Shown here in pieces: positions 20,409 through 33,237 of a DNA stretch of 64,000 nucleotides (position 1 is the first letter of the stretch; each line of letters opens with the position of its first letter). This DNA is from Dreissena polymorpha (taxonomy: Eukaryota; Mollusca; Bivalvia; Myida; Dreissenidae). A program made the translations under genes and the position numbers. Below the pieces are notes generated by a model that searched no databases, had not been told where the DNA came from, and worked only from the letters and a program-made list of their open reading frames with translations. The DNA lies in assembly GCF_020536995.1 (NCBI RefSeq), contig NC_068360.1, positions 14,186,178 to 14,250,177 of the forward strand, written 5' to 3'.

Positions 20409-22031
20409 TTAAAGATCGTCTACCAGGTCACACTATACAGCAAGTAATTGTTGATTATCCATTATGCCGTGTTTTTAATCAACAAATTTTGTTTAGCTGC
20501 AACGGAAGAATTGTACTTCCGTTAAGGATTTAATACAAATTCCAAGTTGTTATTCTTAATATTAAATGCATGTGGCAGTGGTAAAATTGCACACAGATTG
20601 TATCATTTTTTGACATGCGTCAATCTGTGCAAATGTGTGTTCTATTCCGATTTAGACTAATTTACTGCTTTATCAAACTTGAATGCAGATCTCAAAACTG
20701 CAATCATATAATGCACAGAAGAACGTGAATATTTAAGTATAAAATAATTTGCTATAACAAAATTTGGCTAAGGTTCGGAAAGTCTATAAAAAAGGTAAAA
20801 ATCATTTGCAAGGGTATGATAATTAATTATCAATAGTGCAAGACTTCATGTTTCAAAAATGCTATTGTTCGAGTTCTTCACATGGGCAAGGGTGATTTTT
20901 AATAGACATTTGGCTTTTGCGAGGGGGCAGTAGTATCCGGTAAATAAAAACTGGAATACTCAAATAAGTGTCACATACCTTCACCGAGTTTGAACAATGC
21001 CTCCTCTTCGGGACCTTCCGGTATCAATTTGTTTATTACAGCAGCACTGGTACAGAAAATATAATAGTAGTGAGCAATCCATGAATTAAAGATTAACACA
21101 TCATTTAACATGATATCAATTCATATAGAATTAAAAAAGCACGAATTGAATTTTTATGAACTTCAAAAACATCTGTGTACCTTTTAGTAGCAGGATTTCT
21201 TGCAACCATCAAAAATTTGGCTTCAAGCAACTGCTTCCAATTCTGATCAATTTCCTTAACATACAGAATAGATAAAAATTATCACATCAAATCTATGGAC
21301 AAAACACACCAGAAACGTATGAGAAATGTGTGAGCAAGGCAACTTTTATCTGAATGCAGTTTATTTGAACATATTACTAATATAATAATGTATTTCATAA
21401 CAGTTCGTTTTAAATAAATCTTACGTTGTAGTCCTTATAAGAGAATTAAGAAATTAACATAAAAAGTCGGTTTATTATTTTGAATTAAGTGCATAACGCA
21501 TGCAAAATACTTAAAAAGGGTAATTCTCACAATTGATCAGTTTAGTTTTCCAGAAGTTAAAGGACTGCTTTTCATTCATGAAGCGTTTAACCATTAACGC
21601 ATCCTAAAAGCAACGTGATAACTCGGTTTTCTTAACATAAGCCTATCATTAAATAATCCATATTTTCATTCTTTGGAAAAATTAAATTTCTTCGTTTCAA
21701 TTTTCAACTGAAATAATTTTTGTATCAATTACCAAGAATCCAAGACCTTGCCAATTTTAAGTCTGAGGCTTTTGTTAAAAGGTATCTGTCAGGTGATTGG
21801 TGTGAAACACTTTTCGGGTGTTAGTTGCTATATACAGATGAATTGTTTGTACATCAATAGCACATGTTAACATCAAACTGAAAAATTAACGTATGTGTTA
21901 ATATCAAAGATTCAAATAAAATGAAACATCATGAATAGGCACAAAAAGCTACATAATACCTGGTCCAGCTTCATTGTGACCTCCATAGATGTCTTTCCTG
22001 CCCAGGTCACTTTGCCTTGCATAGAAGTCAT

Positions 22032-24051
22032 GGTAAGATTGTTACATACATTTTGCAATTGTGTTTATGCGTTACTGTTATCAGTTTAATAAGATTGCAA
22101 TCCGCATTTCGATTGATAGTTGCTTCATATATATGTGTGTAAGGGGACCCTGTCATAATTTACTAAAGTCTTCATGAAGATTGCACTATTATTAATTTAA
22201 CATTCGATGCAATAGTTCAATAAATGCGAAATGCACCTTTCTTGTTAATTTAACACCGTTAAAAATAAATCATGTAAACAGTATTAAGCTCGATAAAATA
22301 AATCTGGTGATTCTTACGTCTTTTGCAAAACGTTGCACGTTTAAATGGTTACATAAATTTGTATATTTTATATAACCAGGTTTTAATCGAAGTCGAAAAT
22401 GCGGGCTATTAAATTGGGATATTTCTGGCAAGCGCTTGGTCATGCGCTTGTGCGGAAACCAAACAGACGGACTTTAAATAACTTTGAGTTGCATTTACCA
22501 ATCGTGATACACCTGTAGATATTGCAAATGTGCAAAAAGACATAGCACGCGATTTTGCTTTAAGGTCAGGTGAAGTTCATGGTCACTGTTCAAACTTAAG
22601 TTTGGATTGCGATATTGCTTTAAATATGTTTGTGTATGTAGCGTGCAAAATACAGGTTTGGAATTGCATTTGTGGTCAGTAAAGTCAAAGTCAAGGACAT
22701 TGCTACTAAACATTGAAAAACAGCAAGCAGGTTATGTCCGGTCAATACATGTAGAGCTTGCATTCGCCAATCGTAGTAAGACTTCGCATATAGCAAGCTT
22801 CCATGGTTACCCAGCTTGGGATTGTATTTCGGACGAGTCAGATAGAGGTCAAGGTCATTCAATATAATAAAAGAAAAATGCCATTCGCTCAAAAACTTGC
22901 ATTTAGATAAGGTATTGCACCTTATTTATGTATGTAGCATATCTGTAAATTTTGCTTGAGATATGCTAGTCAAAGTCATGGTCGCTGTTACCTATTAAAG
23001 AATTACTCAATTATGGCATTGCTGTGACATTGCGTGTGTATGCTTCTTGTTTGCAGATATTTATTTCAGTTGATTTCGAGACATGCGGGTTATTTTCAAG
23101 GCCATCGATACTTAAAAGCATGTTTCCCGCTTAAGAACCGCTTAAGTACCTGATTTTGCATGGATGTCTTGCGCTTAAAGTGTATGTGTAGTTAACTTAA
23201 TGTAAACCTATATAAGGATAGCATTATTGCACAATTATGTTAATCAAATTCAAAACTAAAACGTTGAAAACCTAGTTTCGTTGCGTCGCAATATTTCTTG
23301 TGTTAATTTATGTTGAAGCCCATTTTCTTGGATATTTCACAAATGTTTGTAAATAAATATGTCCGTATTTTTGTATAAGCTCGAGTCCAAACGCGGCCAA
23401 TATACATTCAATTTAGCTAAAAGGTGGGTTTCCGATATTTGCATTAGGCATATAAATAAACATTCCGATTACAGCCGTTTTTAACGCGAAGGTGCATGCA
23501 CATTATCGAATCCTGGTGATTTAAACACTGGAGTTATTGTGCCGACGGTCAGAAAAATTGTTTGCTTTAGTTATGCGTTAATGTATTCAGATGTCATTGA
23601 AAATTATTAGAATAGTTCATATGACACATCATACAAGTCATTTAATCTTATCGAACACAAATCGCGATTAAAGCCATTAAAGTAAAAATAAATCGATTGT
23701 TGAGAGCTTGTGCAGTTGTGTCTGACTACAAATTTTTTAATTGTTTATAATGCAAATAGAAATCACAACTAATTACATCGGTTATGTGCATTTCACTCAA
23801 ATAGTTATTTAGGGAATTTTAGTTGTGTCTGTTTACTTCAGAAAGCATTCATACGTGTAAAATTGAAAATGTTTAGACTCTCTTTTCTTTCCGTGTTAAA
23901 CAAGTGCAGGGCGTGAATCGCGCATTTTAAGACATATTATTACCAAGTATCTGAGTTAAACATTTAATAGCATAGTCTTTACAGTAAATGAACAACAAAC
24001 ACATGCCTATTGAAATGTGTTCGATTTAACAAAGTCATGTTTTCTGTACAG
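22032..24051. other. Region between the duplication breakpoint and the TNF gene
   Basis: No gene recognised. 22495-23000 holds three to four degenerate units with GTCAAAGTCAAGG and TTTGTGTATGTAGCGTGC, a decayed tandem repeat that produces overlapping open frames on both strands. The stretch just above 22031 may serve as promoter or leader for the partial ACOT9 copy if it is expressed. Confidence 0.45.
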
Positions 24052-26144
24052 ATGCGGCAAGTATATATTTTTTAAACATGTTATTATTATCCAGCTATAA
24101 TTATCAAACGATATTTCATGAAACAATCGTTAATAAATAAAACAGGTTTTGTCGTATTATTGGTATTCATGTATTATTGCTTATTCCTGATTTTTTTTAC
24201 AGAAAATTATTTGCAAAACAGCAATTCATTGCTTAATCACGGTCACGGTTGTGAAGTCTGTGGTATTGTTGGTCATTACCATTATCTGGACAAGAATACG
24301 CAGTGCTAACAACGAGCCGAAAACCTTCAACCTGTGCAAGGTTTGTGAGGACCTTGTACCACTTAACAAGAACGTTGGCATTGCCAGTCAAATTGCAAAG
24401 CTCAAAGCACCTCCAGACTTGCAATGCTGTGGAGGGGCGGCAGAAATTATTCGTTTTGCTGCACAGAAGGCAAGTGGTAATTTTCGTATTATTTTTTTAA
24501 ATTCAGACTTGACCTTATAACTTTTTTAAATATAGTCGCTTAAACATGTTGAGTGTATTCCACCAAAAGAACGCATGTGGAAATTACCAGGGCCCCTTCT
24601 GCTAATGCCGTTGACATGTATGCTTATGGCACAATATGCATATGTATGAAGTGATTTATATGACTCAAATATAAAATATACTATTTGAAAACAACGTTTT
24701 CATTTTTTTTTAGCAAACAAAGGATATTTTCTACGAGCGTATTCGTTATAGTGAGTTATTTTTTATACTTACAATTTAAAGTAATATAACAGTGTATATC
24801 CAATTAATATATATCATTGAGAGGTTGCAAACTTTTAATATCGACTAATTCTATAAACAACTAGGCGTAAGCATTGTTGAGTTATCATCCGGAAACCATT
24901 TTACTGTTTAGAGTCACTGTGACCTTGACCTTTGACCTAGTGACCTGAAAATCATTAGGGGTCATCTGCCAGTCATGATCAATGTACCTATGAAGTTTCA
25001 TGATCCTAGGCCTAAGCATTTTTGAGTTATCATCCGGAAACCATTTTACTATTTCGAGTTACTGTGACCTTGACCTTTGACCTAGTGACCTGCAAATAAA
25101 TAGGGGTCATTTGCCAGTAGTCATGATCAATGTACCTATGAAGTTTCACGATCCTAGACCTAAAGCGTTCTTGAGTTATCATCCGGAAACCATCTGGTGG
25201 ACGGACCGACCTAACCGACAGACCGACATGTGCAAAACAATATACCTCCTCTTCTTCGAAGGGAGGGGGGGCATAAAAAAGTTATAATGTAATCTGAGTT
25301 CAAGAATCAGGAAAGTTATATTCAAGCGCATGTATGGATAGTATAAAATTTCAAATTCAAAACCTCTGTGTATTATTTGTAAAAACAGTTCTATATCGAT
25401 CACAAATAGAACTAGAGCCGATGCTTATATTCTGAGTATAACATTCCAGTGGTGACTGGTGCAGTGTATCAGATGTGTGACTCGCACGTTCATCATACTC
25501 GCTACGTTCAGGCTGTTGGAATCACAGGATCCAAACCTGTTGGAGGTAGGAGACAAAACGTGTCAAGTATGTGTTAGGTATGCGTGCGTTTGTGGGTTCA
25601 TTTTAGGTTAAGAAAAGCGTTTCCATGAACTTACAAACGCTGCATGCTATGCTGATTTGTTTGTCATCCTTCCATTGATACATTTATTGCCTTGCAGGCT
25701 TCGAGTCAATCGCATTCCAAAAATTTAACGTTTTGTCATGCAAACCATTCTCTAGGTCTATATCAACTCTTCTGGAACGAGAACGGGAAGACTGTGACAC
25801 AGCCAAGCATTCAACACATAACCCACTTGCAGGACGAGGGTGAAATCTTTATTCGTCATGCTGGTTTGTACACGGTGTCAAGTCGAATTGCAATTAAGAC
25901 CAACGACACGACATTTGATGGCATATTTTCACACTTCTATTACGTTCTGTCACACAAATATGGGACTCGGCGTATGCTCGGTGAACGTAGGACAACACTG
26001 GATGGCCGGTATCAAACATTCAGCACTTTCCGATCAGTTTACGACCTTGACCTACATGACCGCCTCTCTATTGTCATAAATAAGCCCGAACACATTGACA
26101 AACAAAGCAATGATAATATGTTCTCTGTCTACTTTGCCGGGTAA
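24052..26144 (+). CDS. TNF-superfamily ligand, type II membrane protein
   Basis: Proposed coding exons: 24052-24060 (MRQ), 24203-24469, 24714-24750, 25450-25545 and 25756-26144, joining in phase to about 265 residues. The N-terminus is a very short cytoplasmic tail followed by a hydrophobic anchor (VVKSVVLLVITIIW), as in type II TNF ligands. A cysteine-containing stalk follows, then a C-terminal TNF homology domain with GSKPVGGLYQLFW, HAGLYTVSSRI, SHFYYVLSH and DLDLHDRLSIVI, ending NMFSVYFAG. The role would be a trimeric cell-surface or shed ligand for TNF receptors. Bivalves have expanded TNF ligand families (known). The second intron uses a GC donor (AAG|GCAAGT), the only choice that keeps the frame open. 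The last acceptor (CTCTAG at 25750-25755) was chosen because the alternative at 25698 breaks phase. The first 9-bp coding exon is the least certain part. Confidence 0.75.
24850..25276 (+). repeat. Tandem-cored repeat in a TNF-gene intron
   Basis: Three units of about 150 bp with GAGTTATCATCCGGAAACCAT, TGACCTTTGACCTAGTGACC and GATCAATGTACCTATGAAG. It is followed by a GGACGGACCGACC-like stretch and GGGAGGGGGGGCATAA. The units are the reverse complement of those at 43290-43650. Confidence 0.75.
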
Positions 26145-29100
26145 TGCGTTTAACCACGCCTTAAAAGTGGTACATTCGTTCATATCCACTTGAATTTAAA
26201 GGGAAGATTAAATGGAAATGATGAAATATTATATGTTCCTTGCAAAAAGAAAGACGTACATTAAGAATGCTTGACAAACAATGTTAGCTTTACAATGCAT
26301 CCATAAGAGAGTCAATACAACGCTTTAAGGGTGTAAACGTTCACGTCCATAACATCATCAACATCATACTATAACAAAATAACAACAACAAAATATTTCA
26401 ATTTCAATTATGTTAAATAACTAAATTGTAATGTGTTTATTGGAGCAATAACATTGCAACGTCCACGATGTTTCACACTGTACTAGAAAGCGCATTTTCT
26501 ATAGTGCATTCATCAAGTTCGGCAAATCAAGCCGTTATACGTTTTATAAACTTTTATCTTTTTGTCAAATAGGTATGATAAATCGTTTTACCTAAATTGC
26601 TGTTCAAGTCTCTGGCATATGGCTTATTTAGGGAAACGATACATTCGAAAACATTTATATCATGATCAAAGTATGGAAGAGACAATCAACCCCCTTATTT
26701 TGACATATAACCCTAAAGTCAACTTTGAAATTAAATATATAGCACATGTTATTGTCGAGTTGTTTACCTTTGGAAATGTGTTACAAACTCCTTCCGTTTA
26801 CCGGATTAAATTTTGACCTACGTATGATATAGTTACATTTGGCATCGGAACCTTATCTAAGACAGCTACTTGTACATCAGCTTATTAAAGGAAACCAATT
26901 TCCAAGTCATTGCTTAATGCTAAGCATCAATACAAGATACAAGACTAGACGCAATTGTCACTCTAATACCACCTGAATGAAATGGATAGATAAAAAGACT
27001 GCTAAATGTATAGTCATGCTGGTCTTTGATAATCAATATAATGTCATACGCATGACTTTCTTAAGGAGTAGTGTGCACAGTTCACAAAGAAGTTATCTGG
27101 TATACTTCTTATGACAAACTATTATAAATCAACTTATAAAAAGTCCCTGTTCAATAAAAAAAATATATATTAAAACGCAATTTAAAACATAACTTAAATT
27201 ATCTTGGAAAATATTGTACGGAAGTACCACTTTTATGAGAGTCTCAAGCCTTTGCAAAGTGGGAGAGGACGTTTAACATTTGGTAGCCCACGCCTTCTAT
27301 TTAAGTATTTGGCAATAAAGCCGTTTGCAAAATTTAAGTGTTTAAACGGGTAAAGACAGTTAAGTTGAAATCTTCAATTCATCTTAAGGTTTAAAAATTA
27401 TAGTGTAAATAATGGACGATATATATAATTCATGTATATAGTATTGCATATGTTCTTATCATCAATATTTTTCAATTTGATGTATTGTTACACATTTGTA
27501 AAATGTATAGTTTCAAACAGAAATCGTTGTTTTGCTCTGAATCACTTGTTTTTATATCACTGTTGTATACGTGTCAAACTGTATGCATGTTATCAGTTGT
27601 GTATATAAATTTTAATAAACATCTATGTGCTTTACCTAGTCGTTCACTAATAACAGTGGATTAATAGCACACGCCTTCTGTCCGTATTGTCGTATTGTTG
27701 ATATCAGTAGATTGTATGTATAGTGTTAAACAAACGGTTGCATAATCCAATCGGTTAACTGCCAACTCTTGGATAAATATCCGAAATAATCCAAACATGT
27801 CTATCTCATGGTTAATTAAAATCTATATTTGTTAACAAATATGGGGAAATAAAACAGATTTTCGGTGAAAGACTGATAGATTTATGCTAATTAAGTTTTC
27901 TATCGCATCACATGTTCAAAGTTCATGTTAACAAGCCCCGTCTTGCATATAAAACCGCAAGAGTGGGCATATTGTCTCACACCTGAACTAATGTTGCATT
28001 CAGTTGCTATTTGTTTCGGTGCTGCACAAGCTGTTGACGAACACATATGTCAAGCTCGAAACAATAAGTCTAAACAGCTAGCCATTCAAAACGTCCCGAA
28101 TCGTTTTTGCGTAAAAACTGATTATTTATCCTTGCAATGTGAAACATGCATTATCGTGTCGGAATATCATGGGATGCTGCTAGTAAGGAATGAGATTACT
28201 ACAGACTACACTTGCTTACGCATCCGCTTTTGACGGGGGTAATTTTTGTTATGACTCAAGTATAATTTATTAATTCATACGTCATCGTGTGAACCGTACG
28301 TGTTAAAATTTTAATGTTGGAACATGCTTACCGATCACTAAATCATGTTAAATGCACGTGTTACTTTAAGTCTGTATCTGTGTAACATATTAACATGAGC
28401 ACATACCAACATTAGCATAGATATAAGCAGTAGTACTATAGCATGGTGCGTGTACAGTTCGTTCTTTTAGTTCAGTAACAACAATGAACGGTAAGATTAA
28501 ACGAAATTAAAATACATAAGCATTTAACGGCATTCTAATGAGACAGTTAAAAATGGGGGAAAATGTTTATAACAGTTGTTAAGATTAGTTCGGCACCACT
28601 ATTCTGTTTGCATTTCAATGATTTAAATTTCGAACTGAGAGGGAAAAAAAGCCATGAAATTTAACTACTAGTGCTAAGCAATTAAACTATGTTTTGTTGC
28701 AGTTAATAAAAGTCAGGCACCTATTCGAACAGTTCAGTTGGTGAAGATATTTTGCGTTGTAACCACTTTGTTTAAATTGGAGTTTAATATAAAGATGTAA
28801 CGTTGCCCTAAAAATATTTTACACTTCGCGCGTGCACTTGAAAAAACCCAATACTCCTTTTATACTGCTATTGAATACAAAATAAACATCGTTAACGGTC
28901 ATGTTAGAATGCATATAATAGATTCAATATGTTTAAAATTTACTGAACATGAAGTTATGTAAACTAAATTTCTTTGTAATTCCTTAAAACATTCAATAGG
29001 TTTTGGAATCCTTTAAATATTTGTTGTAAATTTGGATTCATCTACGTAATGTAATGTTCCAAAGTGCAATCAATTTTCCAATGCATAATTATTGCAAAAT

Positions 29101-30394
29101 CCTTAGGTAAACAGTGATGTAAATCAGCTACGCAAAACACAAATGTCAGTGTTCAAGGTTCTATAACTATATATAGACTTGTTTACAATAACAAGTTTGA
29201 TCAGTTACCACTCGACACCATAACATGCCCTACTAACACAGATACCGGGCGAGCTGAAATCTACGCAGTTAGGTTGTATTTCAAAGTGCAAAAGCGATCA
29301 TTTATTTCTTCTTAAAATCTAATATATCTACGTATGTGTTTTATTTCGAAGATGATGTTGCGAGCTGAAATCTGTGCAGTTAGGTTGAATTTAAAATGTG
29401 CAAAATCGAGTATTTATTTTTTTTTCTTACAATCTAACAAATCTAGATGTGTATGGTTGTGTTTTATTTCGATGGTGGTACTGTCCCTTCGCGCCTGAGG
29501 TTGCAGTATGTGGGGACCCGGAGTGAGTCTATTGGAGTGTTATTTGACTCTCTGATGTTGAGAACAGTTTTTTAAGATGCAATGTCAGGTGGAGCTAGTT
29601 TGTTTTTTCCGGAAAGACGCGATACTATGCCCAATAGACATTCAATAATAGCAATATATTCTTTACGTACAGACGTATACAAATAAAATAGCAGATTAAT
29701 GTTCAGGTTTACGCAATAACTACTTTTTGTACAAAATCTAAATGAACTTATATTGGTCCAACAAATAACTGTTTTGTTAGTACCTCTCAACATACAATTA
29801 CAAATGTACATTATTTTAACGAATGTTTTGGTAGTGGCTAATTAGCACAATCGATATCGTTTACAATCCTACCTGACCATCTGACATCTTCATTCGAACC
29901 CAACTTGATCCTATTTATGAAGTACACATCGAATACTTTCCGTACACGGGAAAATAAACGATAAACAGAGATCCGTAACCTATAAACTTTTTCCGGAATA
30001 AACTGTTCACTGTATACACTCTACAGTATTTTACGATTGTTAGGTTTTGGTACAGCAACGTTATTTTGCACAATACCATATTACCATGCCAAACATCTCA
30101 ATGGTCTAAGTCATAAAAAAAACGAAACACTACATGGATATTAAGTATATTCCAATAATATCCACACACCGTCGATCCTAGAGTATCCACTGGTTCAATC
30201 ATAATAATAAGATTAAACAGGGTGTAAACGACACTCATTATCCTCGTAAGGGCTTTACGTTCGTTATTTTCTTTGTTATTTATAGTGTTAAACATGTGCA
30301 AGTATCAAATCACAAGTGCGCACATGAAATACCATACATTCCATTCATTGTTCGTGGAGGTTGTCTCCACTTCTGTAAGGGATCACTACAAACT
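26145..30394. other. Intergenic, no gene recognised
   Basis: AT-rich sequence downstream of the TNF gene. The longest frame (27925-28233, 102 codons on the plus strand) opens with ATG but has no domain or composition I recognise and is probably chance. A possible polyadenylation variant ATTAAA sits at 26207. Two similar short stretches (29250-29290 and 29350-29395, around GAGCTGAAATCT) suggest a small old duplication. Confidence 0.4.
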
Positions 30395-32195
30395 AGTCAA
30401 AGTGCTGAAGGCACTGTAGGTGTTCGCTGTTGTAAGTTTAGACGCAACTCAGTTTCAAAAATTATGTTATAGCTTTTTATATTGCAAGTTTTAAATGAAC
30501 ACAACCCATACAAATTTTTAAAGAATTTGTCTTAAAGCACTGGTCCAGATGTGTTTTTAAATCATTAATAAAAAACACAATGAAAGCTTCATTGTGGGAA
30601 AACAGGGCTTAATGCATATTCATTAATTGTCATCCCAGTACCAGAGACTCTCTTTAAACGAAAAGCATTATAAAATCAGAAATGTCGTCCTTGATAAGCT
30701 TGTGCGAATTGAACAGGCTAATCAGTGTTAACAGGCTAATCTTATTTGACATGCATTAAGCCCCGTTTTCCCTGAAAACTGCCAACATGTACGGATTTCA
30801 ATGATAAACATTAGACTTTACAACACCACAGAAGCAGTTTAAAAGGGCCTCAAACTCACAAAATGTCTACTTTTCAGTTGTACACTGATGTGTTAACAGC
30901 AGAAAACAAAAATGATTATTTTCATAATATTTAAGTTTGTATTTAATATATTCCAATGATATATATTACAAACAATATGTATGTGTAATTTGGTGATTGA
31001 AAGTTATATAGTTATTGACTTGCAGAAAAAGTTTTATGTTGTATGCTTGAAATTCAAATTTCCCTGTAAATGCTAAGCACAGCCCACTTGAAAGGTTATG
31101 AATTTCTCTCAGCCAGTAGTTAGTGAATGACTCAAATCAAGTTTACATGTAAATTCAAATACAGATTCAATCCTATACAATCCAAATAGCTGTCTGCTCA
31201 AACAGTGTTTCTATTTATAAACACTCTAATCAGCAAATCAATTGCAGATAAACCCAGCCCAATAGATAATGCAGATTAACATTTTACCAACGCAAAATCA
31301 AGCAATTGAGATGAGGCACGAATGACAACTCTGCTAGGAGAATTGCATCTGTCGTCTGCATTATTTAACTTCAACAGGCAATGGTTGTCTTTCCATAGCG
31401 TAGTTTAGCGCTACTAAAGCATACCGATTTGCAAAATATGCTCTGTAAAATAAGCGTGACCTTACGCTCACACTATTAATAAAATGAAGTTATACCGATC
31501 AAAAATGTGGAATATCTTTTTTTAAGCAGTTAAACAGCAAGAAGGGTATTTGGTAAAGCCAAGGCAAGTTAAACATAGACTATAACGGGGTGGGGTCGAT
31601 AAACGGTACAAGGTGCCCCGAATAAAAGGCCTTTCGTGATCATGTATATTGTATTTTAGAAACCTTGAATGTACATTTTCCAGATTATTTTATTCGTGAG
31701 CAAGATTGAGCGATGCAAATAAAACATAAAAGTATACCAATATATATTATATGGTAGGTTACCACCGATTAATGCATGTTTATTGGGGTTTACATATATA
31801 AAATCGTGTTTTATAAATGTCGACGAACTTGCAACGACTGTAACTTATCTAAAATCAAAGCGCTGAAGGCACTGAAGTTGTTCGCTGTTGTTGTCCTTGA
31901 TTAGCTTGTGCGCATTGCACAGACTAATCAGTGTGCACAGGCTAATCTTATTTGACGTGCATGAAGCCCCGTTTTCCCTGAAAGCAGCCAATATGTACAG
32001 ATTTCAATGATAAACACTAGACTGGCCAATGTCGTCTTACAAGCTGGTATATACAAACACTGCTAGAGCTGAATCATTTGTCGTCTGCTGCAGACAGGCA
32101 GCGGTAATCGTCCCTAGCAGAGTGAGTTGCGGTTCTTACCGTAGCTAAGGCTTCTAAGCACATACTGATTTGCAAAATATGCTCTGTAAATTTAG
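30395..32195 (+). repeat. Degraded local tandem duplication
   Basis: Four landmarks recur in the same order. GCTGAAGGCACTG occurs at about 30405 and 31863, CAGGCTAATCTTATTTGAC at about 30730 and 31938, GATTTCAATGATAAACA at about 30795 and 32000, and TTTGCAAAATATGCTCTGTAAA at about 31430 and 32170. The first landmark with its following 100 bases recurs once more at 33695-33815. Spacing differs between copies, so the duplication is old and partly deleted. The segment ending CCCCGTTTTCCCTGAAA is also inverted within 30590-30780. Confidence 0.6.
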
Positions 32196-32445
32196 TCGGC
32201 CGCTAACGCGACCAACTAATTACTTATCCCCGCTATGACACGACTTGGCAAAATGCCAAAGCTATAAACTGAAAATCCGCTGTAATGATACGCTAATGCA
32301 CGTTATTCTTAATTTAAAAGAACGTGTTGCTCAAATAACCATTAAAACAATTGCCATATATTAATATCGGAATACAGCATTCAATAATTACGATACTATT
32401 ACGTTCAATTTGTACCGCACTAATTAAGACAGCATACATGTGTTA

Positions 32446-33237
32446 GGGGCCGTCCATAAAGAATTTCACGCTCCAGGTGGGGAGAGGGGGTGTAAGGACG
32501 TGTGACAGTTTTTGACATGGGGGAGGAGGTGGGTCAGGCCATGTGTGATGTCACACATTTATTTACAAAAAAATATTTCTAATTTATGGTTTCTTTAGTG
32601 GAATATTAAAATAATTTTCAAAACATTTGTGAAACATTTGAATTAGTTTTATGTCAAAATAAGACACATTGCGTATCTCCTGAATGTGTTGTTCGAATTT
32701 TTAATAGGCATCTTGGCACAACCTTCACGCAGATTTCATTAGTAAATGACAAAATAATTCATTGTACTGTTCCATTTTTTAGATAGTAAAGGGTTGAAAG
32801 AAAATCTAAATTATAATTTCGTTTTTGTTAGAGGTTTACACATGGATAAATATTCATTGATGCCAGTCGTAACTATGGATGAACACTACACTTCACCATG
32901 CATGGATGATGTCCACAGTGAACATTTTTTAATTAAACATGTTATTCAATGAAAAACTGTGACAACTGATGACAAATAACTATTCTAGTATTAAAGTCAT
33001 TTTAATAATGTGAAAGTTGATCTTTTCAGTGAAATTGTAATACGGTTTATTAGTGAATTGTGTTTTAGATTAAATTGAAATAGGTATTAATTTTAAAAAA
33101 TATGTTCGAAAGTGTGAGTTCGTGACGTACTTTAGGAGGGATGGTCCAAGATTTTGTGACAGTTTCTGACATGGGGGGAGGGGGGGGGGGGGTTACATAT
33201 GGTCAAAAAAAGCGTGACATACTTTATGGACGGCCCC
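32446..33237. mobile_element. Harbinger-like MITE
   Basis: The ends GGGGCCGTCCATAAAG (32446) and CTTTATGGACGGCCCC (ending 33237) form perfect 16-bp terminal inverted repeats. They are flanked by TTA on both sides, the PIF/Harbinger target duplication. Internally the subterminal parts are also roughly inverted (CACGCTCC/GTGACATAC and the GGGGG tracts). Non-coding; the open frames starting at 33141 and 33199 run out of its right end and are chance. Confidence 0.8.

Larger units (their letters stand above)
946..22031 (-). repeat. Left arm of inverted segmental duplication
   Basis: Read on the minus strand, this interval is colinear with about 41530-63600 on the plus strand. All nine exons of the partial ACOT9 copy match, and so do introns and 3' flank. 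For example 955-1170 matches the reverse complement of 63380-63600, and 1888-2094 matches 63132-63338. Differences are substitutions plus many arm-specific insertions. The inner breakpoint falls within ACOT9 exon 5. The outer end may run past the window start, because a repeat occupies 1-940. Confidence 0.85.
3078..22031 (-). pseudogene. ACOT9: Partial, inverted ACOT9 copy (exons 5-13) with a premature stop
   Basis: Nine minus-strand exons match ACOT9 exons 5-13 with identical lengths and splice phases: 22031-21960, 21254-21181, 21046-20979, 19480-19369, 18913-18823, 17572-17487, 16965-16878, 5695-5542 and 3121-3078. All splice sites are canonical GT-AG. Exons 1-4 and the start of exon 5 are absent. 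The match begins at ATGCAAGGC, just downstream of an ATG at 22029-22031 in good context (ACCATGA) that opens the frame. At the end of exon 11 the codon TCG of the intact copy reads TAA (16884-16886), giving about 194 residues from that ATG. Differences in exons 5-11 are overwhelmingly synonymous, whereas exon 12 has several replacements. It could be a recent pseudogene or a short expressed paralogue. The encoded part would span the end of the first and most of the second hotdog fold. Intron 11 holds the LTR element. Confidence 0.85.

Noticed and set aside
25698-25755. Splice acceptor at 25697 for the last TNF exon
   Set aside because: It would put the upstream exon and the TNF domain in different phases. 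The acceptor at 25755 joins them in frame and gives a better TNF strand sequence.
27925-28233. 102-codon ATG-initiated frame
   Set aside because: No recognised domain, splice partner or conservation evidence; such lengths are expected by chance in this much sequence.
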